Shown: one piece after another, positions 7,132-15,141 of the stretch
How the letters are laid out: the number at the start of each line of letters is the position of its first letter
Numbering within the stretch: position 1 is the first letter of the stretch
Source of the DNA: Lachnospiraceae bacterium UBA7598
Lineage (GTDB): Bacteria; Bacillota; Clostridia; Lachnospirales; Lachnospiraceae
Reading direction: 5' to 3'
NCBI GenBank assembly: GCA_002474415.1
Contig: DLQV01000091.1
Coordinates: forward strand, 8,385 to 24,378
DNA: 15,994 nt
The notes under the pieces: generated by a model
What the model was told of the DNA's origin: nothing
Seen by the model: the letters and a program-made list of their open reading frames with translations, nothing else
Databases searched by the model: none
Made by a program: the position numbers and the translations under genes

Positions 7132-10100
7132 TTACAAAAGCTTAAATACTTTTTTTGTCACTGTATCATATCCTGCATACTGTTTCATTGTCTGGAACAT
7201 AGAGGTCTCATCGGACAGTGTTTCCGAAATCAGCATCTGGTTGATCAGATTATATCTGCTTTCATCTTTCTGCGCATAGATATCGTTGCAGGTCAGACGA
7301 TTACTTTCGGTTGAAATGACCTTATTTTTATATTCTTCGGTGATATAATACTGAATCTCTTCCCCGAAAAATACCACAAAAGTCTCAACAAAAATGCCAT
7401 CATAGACATTCGGCATATCCACTTCGTGAAACTGCTCCCCGTCCTCATCCCTGCTGTAATGCAGCACAACATGTTTCCTCGGATCCGTCCGGTGTTCCAG
7501 ATAAACCTTGTCATACAAATGGTATTTCTGTACCAGTTTCCGGTCCATTTTTTTATAGAACGCGAAATTCATATTCCTGCCCGTATACTCTGCCAGCAGC
7601 AGATCCGCCGCTTCATACTGTTCCCCCTGAAGGGGTGATTCCGAAAAGGATTTGAGCAGAGCAAGTTTGCAGGCATCATTCAGTTTCTGGTCATTTTGAT
7701 ACCGTCTCCAAATAATTTTAAGAACCTGTTCCGGCAATCTGGCTCCTTTTACAAAACAGGCATGCGCAAATACGGTAATGACAGCCAGAACGATCAGCTC
7801 CTGTCCACCGCTTTCGTAATAATGTATAAATACATCCTGTGCCATCGCAAGATCCATATCCGCATACAACATATGTTCAAGAATCCGTTCTTCCAGATCT
7901 CTTGTCTGAAGTTCAAAATCATGCGCTGCTCTCCATAATCGAAGCATCGTCTCAACCGGCCCTGAATAAAAATCACTCAGATACTGCAGGATCCTGTCAT
8001 TGTATTTTTTGTTTAAAAATGCACTGGTGCACAAAAGCAGCAGTTCATCATCCGGCTCTTTTTCTTCCATCCTATCCAGCAGATAGCTTGCAACCGCAAC
8101 TTTTGCTGCCGATCCGATCTGATCCAGACCGTATTCCTGCATGCGCTCATATAACTGATCATACATCCGCCAGTCCGCAAGAGCCTCCATCATGTACTGG
8201 CGGACAGCCTGCGGCATCTGCTCATAATCCGCCTGTGCAAGATATTGTCCAACCACAGGTTCCTGTTCGTTCTTCTGATAATACCGTACAATCTCCCTTG
8301 CAAAATACGACTGATACTCTGTATCCAGCTCCTTCGCAAATAAAATCCGCCGGAAAAATTTTTCTTCTTCCGGACCAAATGCATGATAATCCGGTTTTTC
8401 TTCAAAACGCGAAATAATATATGGCAATTCCTCCGGTGCCAGTGCCGTACACTTTTCCAGATATGGCTTTGGATCCAGCAGCGGGTCCATACGGTATGGA
8501 ACACTGTGGATATATCTTCTACCTTTCTCATCTTCAAACAGCACTGCATACTCTTTGCAAAAAACAGATACATAAGCACATCCGTCCACGATCGGAACAA
8601 TCTGCGGATCTTTCATCTGCTTCTGGTACACAATGGCACGAACCATATGCGGCTGCATGATCACCAGCTTGTGCACAAACAAAATATCTGCAAGACATTT
8701 TGCAAGTTCTTCATTCACCAGTCCAAGCTCAAGCATGTCCTCATAAACCACCGCCAGATTATCATCCACATGTTTTTTCTCCATCTGCTCCATGGCAAAA
8801 CGGCTCATCACTCTGCGATACTGCTCATAAATTTCCGGTTCACTTTTCTTTGAAGCAATGATATTGTTGTACAGAATTGCCATCTTCCGGTAAGGAAGGT
8901 TGCTATCATATTGAAAATACATCCGGATAATCTTTGGAACCGATGCAACCTCCCGCTCATCCATGGACAACAGATATGCCTCATATAATCCGGTAATCCG
9001 AAGTTCAAGTTCAATCCCCTTTTCATACCAGTGGTGAAACTTTGTTTCAAATCGCTGTGCCCGGATCAGATAACTACAGATCTGGCTCACGTATTCCGGT
9101 TTTTCCTCTGTCTCATAAGCTGCCTGCATCAGTTCAAAATGAACCGGATGAAATCCCTGATTCATTTCCACGACTTCAAAAATCTGTGCTGCCAGCTCCT
9201 TTGTCAGAACCTGGTGACGGATTGCCCAGCGCAGAATCCGCACTTCAAATCTTCCCAGTTTCGTGAACAGATATGGATCCTGGCTGATCAGATAATATGC
9301 CTCCAGGTACAGATACGGGGAAACACATCCATTCATTACCCAGTGTGCAATTGCACGCAGTTTGTGCGCGCTGTTGTTGTAATATTCCTCTTCCAGAAAT
9401 GAAAGAACCCAGAATAACAGAGCGGAATCCGGATTCTCATGAAAAATCATCTCAATCTCATGCGTCATGCGGTCCACATATGCTGGTTCCCGTTCCAGAA
9501 GCGTCATAATATACAGATAATATCCCCACTCCGGAGTATGATGATCAGGCCATTCCCGCTTAAATTCCTCAAGAATCCACTCCGCTTCCTGTTTTTGGTG
9601 ATTGATCACAAGTGCCTGTGCCTTCATCAACTGATACATCACCTGATCCGGAAGCATGGCATGCAGCTGGTTTAAGAGTTCCACCGACGCATTTGCCCAC
9701 ACACCGGTCACGATCTTTTTCAGGCGGAAATTTTCATACAATTCTACCAGGCCAGACTGACATTCCCTGATTTTTTCATGTTCTTTCCGTTCTTTTGACT
9801 TTTGTTTTTCCCCTTTATGCGCATAAATCTCTAGAACCTTTGTCTCATATACCGAGGAAAAAGTAAGTTTTGCATAGTTGTTTCCGGCATGCATCCGATC
9901 ATAATCCACAACATATTTCAGGACAAATGTGCTTCCCAGAAAATCCTCCGAAGTAATCTGTGACTGTGCCGGCTGTACAAACGCGGCATCGGAAGTTATG
10001 GAAAGTTCAAAATACCCCCACTCACTCTTTTTAATTTCGATCTTCTGCTGCTGGCTTTCGGTGAGCGCATCAAACCGGCAGTCCGTCTCTGAAATCGTAA

Positions 10101-10677
10101 AATGAATCTGTTCTTTCCTGCCTGCTGCTACCAAAAATTCTTCCAGATTCTGCGGGGATGGTTTTGCTGCAAGAATTCCCTGATAGAACATCTTTTCTTT
10201 TGTCTCTTTTGCTTTTAAAATATTGGGAAAACTCTTGTGATAAAAGAGCTGATATGCTTCCTGCCAGTTTTCCTTTGCAAGTGCCGTAAAATCCGAAAGA
10301 CTGCGAATCGCACCTGCCGCTGTCTGCGCATATAAACGGGATGTGGACACACAAAAAGAAAGGCTGTGTACACTCTGATTACAAAAAATCACAAACGCAC
10401 CCTTTTCTTCCTGCCCCTCAACGAGCCCTTTACTATGAAACTGATATCGAATCCGTATGGTTTCGCCTTCAAACTGGGGTGTCAGACACTCCATCCTTGG
10501 GTGGGTGGAGTAGACAATGCCCCGCACCGGAATATGATTTTTACTGGTGATTTCAAATTCTCCGGTATATTCCTGTCCTTCTGTAACGGTAAGGAACAGT
10601 TCCTCTTCCGAAAAAGAAAGCGACGGCTGATCCGATTCGAACCTGCCTGCGGCTATCTGCCTGATTCTCTTCTGCAC
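7132..10677 (-). CDS. Giant soluble multidomain scaffold-like protein (DUF5717-like)
   Basis: This protein of about 1180 aa has no signal peptide or transmembrane segment and is probably cytoplasmic. Two N-terminal beta-sandwich regions (about 20-112 and 190-288) are joined by a helical linker containing LAKENWQEAYQLFYHK. The first has the Ig/ASH-like rhythm LSFSEEELFLTVTEGQEYTG, then EFEITSKNHIPVRGIVYST. A long helical body follows (about 300-1045), interrupted by a beta-rich insert near 680-730. A beta domain lies at about 1050-1120, ending FVVFFGEEIQYYITEEY, then a helical tail. It resembles proteins I remember as DUF5717 in Lachnospiraceae (unchecked). The start is a GTG. I prefer the one at 10677, with AGGTG five bases upstream, over GTG 10683. 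It is first in the four-gene operon behind a consensus-like promoter. The architecture suggests a scaffold; no enzyme motif is visible. Confidence 0.85.
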   Translation of the reverse strand: MQKRIRQIAAGRFESDQPSLSFSEEELFLTVTEGQEYTGEFEITSKNHIPVRGIVYSTHPRMECLTPQFEGETIRIRYQFHSKGLVEGQEEKGAFVIFCNQSVHSLSFCVSTSRLYAQTAAGAIRSLSDFTALAKENWQEAYQLFYHKSFPNILKAKETKEKMFYQGILAAKPSPQNLEEFLVAAGRKEQIHFTISETDCRFDALTESQQQKIEIKKSEWGYFELSITSDAAFVQPAQSQITSEDFLGSTFVLKYVVDYDRMHAGNNYAKLTFSSVYETKVLEIYAHKGEKQKSKERKEHEKIRECQSGLVELYENFRLKKIVTGVWANASVELLNQLHAMLPDQVMYQLMKAQALVINHQKQEAEWILEEFKREWPDHHTPEWGYYLYIMTLLEREPAYVDRMTHEIEMIFHENPDSALLFWVLSFLEEEYYNNSAHKLRAIAHWVMNGCVSPYLYLEAYYLISQDPYLFTKLGRFEVRILRWAIRHQVLTKELAAQIFEVVEMNQGFHPVHFELMQAAYETEEKPEYVSQICSYLIRAQRFETKFHHWYEKGIELELRITGLYEAYLLSMDEREVASVPKIIRMYFQYDSNLPYRKMAILYNNIIASKKSEPEIYEQYRRVMSRFAMEQMEKKHVDDNLAVVYEDMLELGLVNEELAKCLADILFVHKLVIMQPHMVRAIVYQKQMKDPQIVPIVDGCAYVSVFCKEYAVLFEDEKGRRYIHSVPYRMDPLLDPKPYLEKCTALAPEELPYIISRFEEKPDYHAFGPEEEKFFRRILFAKELDTEYQSYFAREIVRYYQKNEQEPVVGQYLAQADYEQMPQAVRQYMMEALADWRMYDQLYERMQEYGLDQIGSAAKVAVASYLLDRMEEKEPDDELLLLCTSAFLNKKYNDRILQYLSDFYSGPVETMLRLWRAAHDFELQTRDLEERILEHMLYADMDLAMAQDVFIHYYESGGQELIVLAVITVFAHACFVKGARLPEQVLKIIWRRYQNDQKLNDACKLALLKSFSESPLQGEQYEAADLLLAEYTGRNMNFAFYKKMDRKLVQKYHLYDKVYLEHRTDPRKHVVLHYSRDEDGEQFHEVDMPNVYDGIFVETFVVFFGEEIQYYITEEYKNKVISTESNRLTCNDIYAQKDESRYNLINQMLISETLSDETSMFQTMKQYAGYDTVTKKVFKLL

Positions 10678-10682
10678 ATCCA

Positions 10683-10687
10683 CACCT
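10683..10687 (-). promoter_or_regulatory. Ribosome binding site choosing the GTG start at 10677
   Basis: AGGTG on the minus strand ends five bases before the GTG at 10677. It overlaps the alternative GTG at 10683, which is left with no usable Shine-Dalgarno sequence. No in-frame ATG is available until about residue 64. Confidence 0.5.
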
Positions 10688-10710
10688 GCTTTTCTACTAG
10701 TATGTCTTTT

Positions 10711-10739
10711 ATTATATACGATTCCTTATATGCATGCAA
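10711..10739 (-). promoter_or_regulatory. Housekeeping-type promoter of the four-gene operon
   Basis: On the minus strand TTGCAT (10739-10734), a 17-base spacer and a perfect TATAAT (10716-10711) form a strong vegetative promoter. Transcription would start near 10704, giving a leader of about 25 bases. The architecture is almost identical to the gltX promoter. The operon therefore looks expressed in growing cells rather than being sporulation-specific like cotJ. Confidence 0.78.
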
Positions 10740-10754
10740 GAACCAGCCCCACTT

Positions 10755-13145
10755 TTACGCCTTTGAAAACCGGGCGTGGATCATGCGGCACCTCGCGGAA
10801 ATCCACTCCACAATCAGACTCAGATAACGAAGAACCGGTTCTGTAATAATGGCAAAAATTACCATCAGCATCTCACACTGTTTGGAAATTCCCGTAATTC
10901 CGAAAAATCTTCCACCAAACAGCATACAGAAAATCCAGCCTGCGATCACACCAACCAGCATCACAATATGTCCGGTATTCATCGGTCTTGCAATGCGGTG
11001 CAGAATCATAAAACCAACGATTGCAACCAGAATGGTACAGGAAGTAGACAGACAATCCAGATCCACCTGAAATTCCCGGCAGAAAATTACCAGACCGCTC
11101 ACCACAATAAAATCTGTCAGGCCCGCAGGAAGTGCCCGCACGAGTACGTTGGTCAGGAAATGGCCGCGGATCAGATCCTTATTCGGCTCCAACGCCAGAA
11201 CAAACGACGGAATACCAATCGTAAACATGCTGATCAGCGATACCTGTGATGGTTCCAGCGGATAATCCAGCATCAAAATCACGGAGAAAATAGCAAGCAG
11301 CATGGAGAAAATGTTTTTTACAATATACAGCGCCGCGGTCCGCTCGATATTATTTACCACACGGCGGCCCTCCGCAACGACCGATGGCATTCTGGAAAAA
11401 TCGGAATCCAGAAGTACCAGTTGTGCCACATTAGAAGCTGCATCACTGCCGGAAGCCATCGCCACACTACAGTCTGCATCTTTGAGCGCAAGTACATCGT
11501 TTACGCCATCTCCTGTCATGGCAACCGTTTTTTTATGTTCCTTGAGCGCCTGCACCAGCATCCGTTTCTGGCTCGGTGTCACACGGCCAAATACCGTATA
11601 TTCTTCCACGGCGCGATCATAATCTTCTTTTTCTTTTAAGGTTGATGCATCAACAAAACGCTCCGCCCCCGCAATGCCTGCCTCTGCGGCAATGACAGAA
11701 ACCGTCAGCGGATTGTCTCCGGAGATCACCTTGATATCAACATCATTTTCCGCAAAATACGTAAACGTTTCTTTTGCCCCTTTACGGATCGGATTTGCAA
11801 GCATCACAAAACAAAGTGGAAGTACCGGCTCCGTCAGCGGTTTTCGGTCGAGAATCCCCTCATATTCCGCAAATACAAGCACACGATATCCTTTGCTGCT
11901 GTAGGCGGCAATCTGCTCCTGATATTGGGAAAACTGTCCCCGCAGAACAAATTCCGGTGCCCCGATCACATAAGATTTTCCATCATTCATAACGGCACCC
12001 GAATACTTGGTCTCCGAAGAAAACGAATACACTTCTTTTGCCCGCATACCGGTTCCGTGGGAGAAATATTCCTTGAGTGCTTCCATTGTCGCATTATCTT
12101 TTTCCTGTGCTGCCACAAAATCCGACAGCCGCTGGGAAATCTCCAGCTGATCCACGCCCTCCAAAACAGAAAAATCATAGACATGCATCCCTGGCTCTGT
12201 GATCGTACCGGTTTTGTCCACGCAAAGAACATTCACCCTTGCCAGCGTCTCAATGCATTTCATATCGTGGATCAGTACCTTTTTCTGTGCCAGACGCACG
12301 GAACTGACCGCAAGCGCCACGCTTGTCAGCAGATACAGACCTTCCGGAATCATTCCGATGATAGCCGCCACCATACCAGTGATGCTGTCATGAAACGTTC
12401 CCTCATTGTAGATAAAGGACTGCACAAACAGAGCAATCCCAATGGGAATGATAATAATTCCCATCACCATGATCAGATAATTCAGGGAACGAATCATTTC
12501 GGACTGCTCTCCCTTTTTACTTTTTGTTGCCTGCAGTGTCAGCTTGGAAATATAAGAATCCTTTCCGACCTTTTCCAGACGCGCATATGCTTTTCCGGAT
12601 ACTACAAAACTTCCGGAAAGCAGGGAATCTCCCTCCCGTTTTTCAATCTCATCTGATTCTCCGGTAATCAGGGATTCGTTCACCTGCAGTTCTCCGGATA
12701 CCACTTTCGCATCCGCCGGAATCTGGCTTCCCGCCGAAAATTCTACAATATCATCGAGCACCAGCTGATCTGCCGGAATCTCCTGCCGCTTTCCGTCGCG
12801 GATCACAACCGCATGCGGCGCATTCAAAATGGATAATTTATCCAGCACCTTTTTGGAGTGTACCTCCTGGATAATACCAATGCAGGTATTAGCTACAATG
12901 ATCGGAAGAAACAACATATCCGACCATGCTCCCACAATGGCAAGCAAAACTGCAATCACAGCAAATACAAGGTTAAAATATGTGCAGACATTCGAGCGCA
13001 CAATCTCCGATATGGACAATGTAGAAGACTCCACTTTATAATTGTCTGCCCCCTGTGCGAACCGTCTTCTTACCTGCTCTGCAGACAGCCCGGACTGTGG
13101 ATCTGCTGCAATTCGTTCCATTCTGACTCTGTTTTCCTGTTCCAT
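10755..13145 (-). CDS. CtpE-like P-type cation-transporting ATPase, probably Ca2+
   Basis: This 796-aa inner-membrane pump is driven by ATP through a phospho-aspartate intermediate. Core motifs are the actuator loop TGES (161-164), PEGL in membrane helix 4 (267-270), the phosphorylation site DKTGT with Asp310, and the hinge TGDGVND (544-550). About ten membrane segments can be placed: two before the actuator domain, two before the P domain and six at the C-terminus. The IGMIPEGLYLLTS stretch and the IPSFVLALEPNKD stretch before helix 7 resemble the CtpE group. Mycobacterial CtpE is a calcium transporter, so Ca2+ is the best guess but is not proven here. There are no N-terminal heavy-metal domains. 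The usual KGAPE nucleotide motif reads IGAPE (394-398). The ribosome site before the ATG is weak. No terminator follows. Confidence 0.92.
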   Translation of the reverse strand: MEQENRVRMERIAADPQSGLSAEQVRRRFAQGADNYKVESSTLSISEIVRSNVCTYFNLVFAVIAVLLAIVGAWSDMLFLPIIVANTCIGIIQEVHSKKVLDKLSILNAPHAVVIRDGKRQEIPADQLVLDDIVEFSAGSQIPADAKVVSGELQVNESLITGESDEIEKREGDSLLSGSFVVSGKAYARLEKVGKDSYISKLTLQATKSKKGEQSEMIRSLNYLIMVMGIIIIPIGIALFVQSFIYNEGTFHDSITGMVAAIIGMIPEGLYLLTSVALAVSSVRLAQKKVLIHDMKCIETLARVNVLCVDKTGTITEPGMHVYDFSVLEGVDQLEISQRLSDFVAAQEKDNATMEALKEYFSHGTGMRAKEVYSFSSETKYSGAVMNDGKSYVIGAPEFVLRGQFSQYQEQIAAYSSKGYRVLVFAEYEGILDRKPLTEPVLPLCFVMLANPIRKGAKETFTYFAENDVDIKVISGDNPLTVSVIAAEAGIAGAERFVDASTLKEKEDYDRAVEEYTVFGRVTPSQKRMLVQALKEHKKTVAMTGDGVNDVLALKDADCSVAMASGSDAASNVAQLVLLDSDFSRMPSVVAEGRRVVNNIERTAALYIVKNIFSMLLAIFSVILMLDYPLEPSQVSLISMFTIGIPSFVLALEPNKDLIRGHFLTNVLVRALPAGLTDFIVVSGLVIFCREFQVDLDCLSTSCTILVAIVGFMILHRIARPMNTGHIVMLVGVIAGWIFCMLFGGRFFGITGISKQCEMLMVIFAIITEPVLRYLSLIVEWISARCRMIHARFSKA

Positions 13146-13200
13146 TATAATAATTCCATCCGCTTCCTATGTATTTTTCGTTAAATTTTCAGATAAAATT

Positions 13201-13206
13201 ATTATA
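13201..13206 (-). promoter_or_regulatory. Possible -10 element upstream of the P-type ATPase gene
   Basis: A perfect TATAAT on the minus strand lies about 55 bases before the ATPase start. The best-spaced -35 (ACAACT, 13229-13224) is poor, so this promoter may need an activator, or the gene may be read through from the gene upstream. Confidence 0.4.
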
Positions 13207-13238
13207 ACCGATTTTTTCAGAAAAGTTGTTCATTTTCC

Positions 13239-13267
13239 AAATATTTTTTAAATATTTAACAATTGTT
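13239..13267. other. AT-rich palindrome cluster upstream of the P-type ATPase gene
   Basis: Two copies of the 8-bp palindrome AAATATTT (13239-13246 and 13250-13257) start 11 bases apart, about one helical turn. The palindrome AACAATTGTT (13258-13267) follows and overlaps the stop codon of the upstream gene. The cluster sits about 33-60 bases upstream of the candidate -10, where an UP-element or regulator site could lie. No GC-rich hairpin is present, so it is not a convincing terminator. Confidence 0.3.
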
Positions 13268-15021
13268 TATAAATAGTGTCGTACCATAAGTTCCTGATCC
13301 ATGATCAGCACATAAAAGACTTTTCCGTAATATCTGTTTTCCACGATTCTTCCATGGTCAAATACCTTCCGGCAGGTCCCGTCTTTTTTCACCAGTGAAA
13401 AGCAGATATAATCATTTTCCTGCTCCGGCTGTGCATGAAGCTGCGCCCAGATGCTCTCCTCCACCTGCGTCTGTTCCTCCGGCTTGATCAGATTACAGAA
13501 CCTGCGCCCGGTGTATGCAAAAAACTCCTCCAGATCCCTGCAGCCGGCAAGCTGTATCATCTCACGGTTGGCAAAAAGAAGCGTATCATCCGCCGGATCT
13601 GCCTTATAGATTAAAAATGCTCCCGGCAGATTTTCCGAGACATCTTTCAGTGCGAAACCAAGCTGCGTCCTTTTTTCCTGAAAGCCCGGCCGATATGCCT
13701 GACAGCCCCTTTTATTCCTTGCTTTGACATCATAGAGTGCAACATCCGCATGGTGCATCAGACTGTCGAGATCTGCTGCCTGCCGGGGATACTCTGCATA
13801 TCCGAGAGAAATCGTAAACGGATATTCTTTTCCTTTGTGCACAAAGGTCCGGGACATCGTGGCAAACTCCTCTATCTTTTCTTTTACCCCGCTGTTCGTC
13901 ACATGCGGTAAAAAAATGCAGAATTCACCCCCGCCGCTGCGTCCGAGAACTGCCTCTTTCGGAAAACTTTCTCTCATACCCGCGGCCACACGTCTGAGTG
14001 CATGATCCCCGGATGCATGCCCATACATATCATTGATGGACTTAAAATCATCAATATCAAACTCAATTCCCACACAGGACTCCTGCGGATGGGATTTTAG
14101 ATATTTTTCTACTTGTTCATCAAATCCACAACGGTTATAGATTCCGGTCAGTGCATCTGTGACCGCCATCTTTTTTAACCGCTTCCTGCTCTCATCCAGC
14201 CCCAGTGCAACGGCTGTAAGAACCGTAAGAAGCAGTACGATAAGCGCGCCTCCCCACAGAACCGTAGTGGATGACCTACTTTTTGTCCAGCCCTTTTTCG
14301 GCATCACTTCCAGTTTCCACGATTCTCCACCGAGATCAAACGTGTAGGCAACCGGCTTCACAAGATCCCCTCCGGAATGATAGACTTCCTCGTAGGTATT
14401 CTTCCACGGAGACGTTGTCTTTAACAGACGGTAATCATACCCGAATCCGTTCAGTGCCTGCACGGAATCCAGAAAAATGTCCGGCACACGGATAATCACA
14501 ATGGTAAATCCCCAGAATTCTTCCTTTCCGTCCTTTTCCAGATAAACCGGATTTCTCACGGCGATTCCTCTGCCTCCCTGATTCAGCTGAAATGGTCCCT
14601 GTATCACCGCCAGCTGATGATCTATGGCATACTGGCAAAATTCTCTCCGGTCTTTATCATGAAGCAGATCTATCTTTCCGGCCTCGTTGTTTGCCTCCGG
14701 ATAAATATCTGTAACCACACCTCCCGGTGCCAGCTGGATACTCTGAATCGTGTCGTTCATCAGGTCTGCTGCGATCTGGTCAAACTTGTTTAACGTTCCG
14801 TCATTACTGATCAGCGATTCTTTCAGCGTATCCGTAATCGATATTCCATTGTTTATCTCACTTTCCATCCGCTGCGCATACGTTGTTGCATTCAGCCTTG
14901 CACTGATCCGTCTCTCGTTCTGTTTATTTGTCTGGATGTTATGGACCGTAACGCCCAAAACGATCGTTCCCACCACCAAAACCAGAATGGGAAATATGAT
15001 CTTCTTTTTTGAAATACTCAT
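13267..15021 (-). CDS. CHASE-GGDEF-PAS membrane signalling protein with degenerate GGGEF site
   Basis: Layout (584 aa, numbered from the ATG at 15021): membrane helix about 7-27; extracytoplasmic CHASE-type sensor about 75-225, including IQLAPGGVVTDIYP and GIAVRNPVYL; second helix about 253-275; GGDEF domain about 282-445; C-terminal PAS domain about 460-575. GGDEF enzymes make cyclic di-GMP from two GTP. Here the substrate elements are present (TDALTGIYNR, FDIDDFKSINDMYGH, SGDHAL), but the signature is GGGEF (363-367), losing the metal-binding Asp/Glu at its third position. No RxxD inhibitory site is visible upstream of it. It is therefore probably a GTP-binding or scaffold receptor. I chose 15021 because GGAAG lies eight bases upstream; ATG 15036 has no ribosome site. 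It is flanked by a MATE exporter and a P-type ATPase, with no shared promoter obvious. Confidence 0.9.
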   Translation of the reverse strand: MSISKKKIIFPILVLVVGTIVLGVTVHNIQTNKQNERRISARLNATTYAQRMESEINNGISITDTLKESLISNDGTLNKFDQIAADLMNDTIQSIQLAPGGVVTDIYPEANNEAGKIDLLHDKDRREFCQYAIDHQLAVIQGPFQLNQGGRGIAVRNPVYLEKDGKEEFWGFTIVIIRVPDIFLDSVQALNGFGYDYRLLKTTSPWKNTYEEVYHSGGDLVKPVAYTFDLGGESWKLEVMPKKGWTKSRSSTTVLWGGALIVLLLTVLTAVALGLDESRKRLKKMAVTDALTGIYNRCGFDEQVEKYLKSHPQESCVGIEFDIDDFKSINDMYGHASGDHALRRVAAGMRESFPKEAVLGRSGGGEFCIFLPHVTNSGVKEKIEEFATMSRTFVHKGKEYPFTISLGYAEYPRQAADLDSLMHHADVALYDVKARNKRGCQAYRPGFQEKRTQLGFALKDVSENLPGAFLIYKADPADDTLLFANREMIQLAGCRDLEEFFAYTGRRFCNLIKPEEQTQVEESIWAQLHAQPEQENDYICFSLVKKDGTCRKVFDHGRIVENRYYGKVFYVLIMDQELMVRHYL

Positions 15022-15029
15022 CCTACATA

Positions 15030-15034
15030 CTTCC
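15030..15034 (-). promoter_or_regulatory. Ribosome binding site choosing the 15021 start
   Basis: GGAAG on the minus strand lies eight bases before the ATG at 15021. The upstream in-frame ATG at 15036 has no purine-rich ribosome site at useful spacing. Confidence 0.5.
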
Positions 15035-15078
15035 ATTTCACTTTAAAATGCCACTTTTTCCCGACATAATTCAAATTT

Positions 15079-15107
15079 ATGGTATCATTCGCGGCTGATG
15101 ATTTCAA
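15079..15107 (-). promoter_or_regulatory. Candidate promoter of the CHASE-GGDEF-PAS gene
   Basis: On the minus strand TTGAAA (15107-15102), a 17-base spacer and TACCAT (15084-15079) are preceded by an extended -10 TG (TGATACCAT). The -10 is only 4/6, but the -35 and TG extension compensate. Transcription would start near 15072, about 50 bases before the start codon. Confidence 0.5.
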
Positions 15108-15141
15108 GTAATTTTCCAAATCATTTCCATTCTGACTATAT

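Noticed and set aside
7839..8417. Plus-strand open frame of 192 codons opposite the giant-protein gene
   Set aside because: It lies fully antisense to a strongly supported gene, has Pro/Ser/His-rich low-complexity composition typical of a reverse-strand shadow, and shows no ribosome site or family pattern.
3829..10677. Anti-phage defence island or mobile element
   Set aside because: There is no nuclease, integrase, transposase, repeat or composition change, and the operon sits between ordinary chromosomal genes. Nothing in the sequence points to defence.
13146..13266. Intrinsic terminator for the CHASE-GGDEF-PAS gene
   Set aside because: The gap is very AT-rich with short AT palindromes, but there is no GC-containing stem followed by a T-tract on the minus strand.
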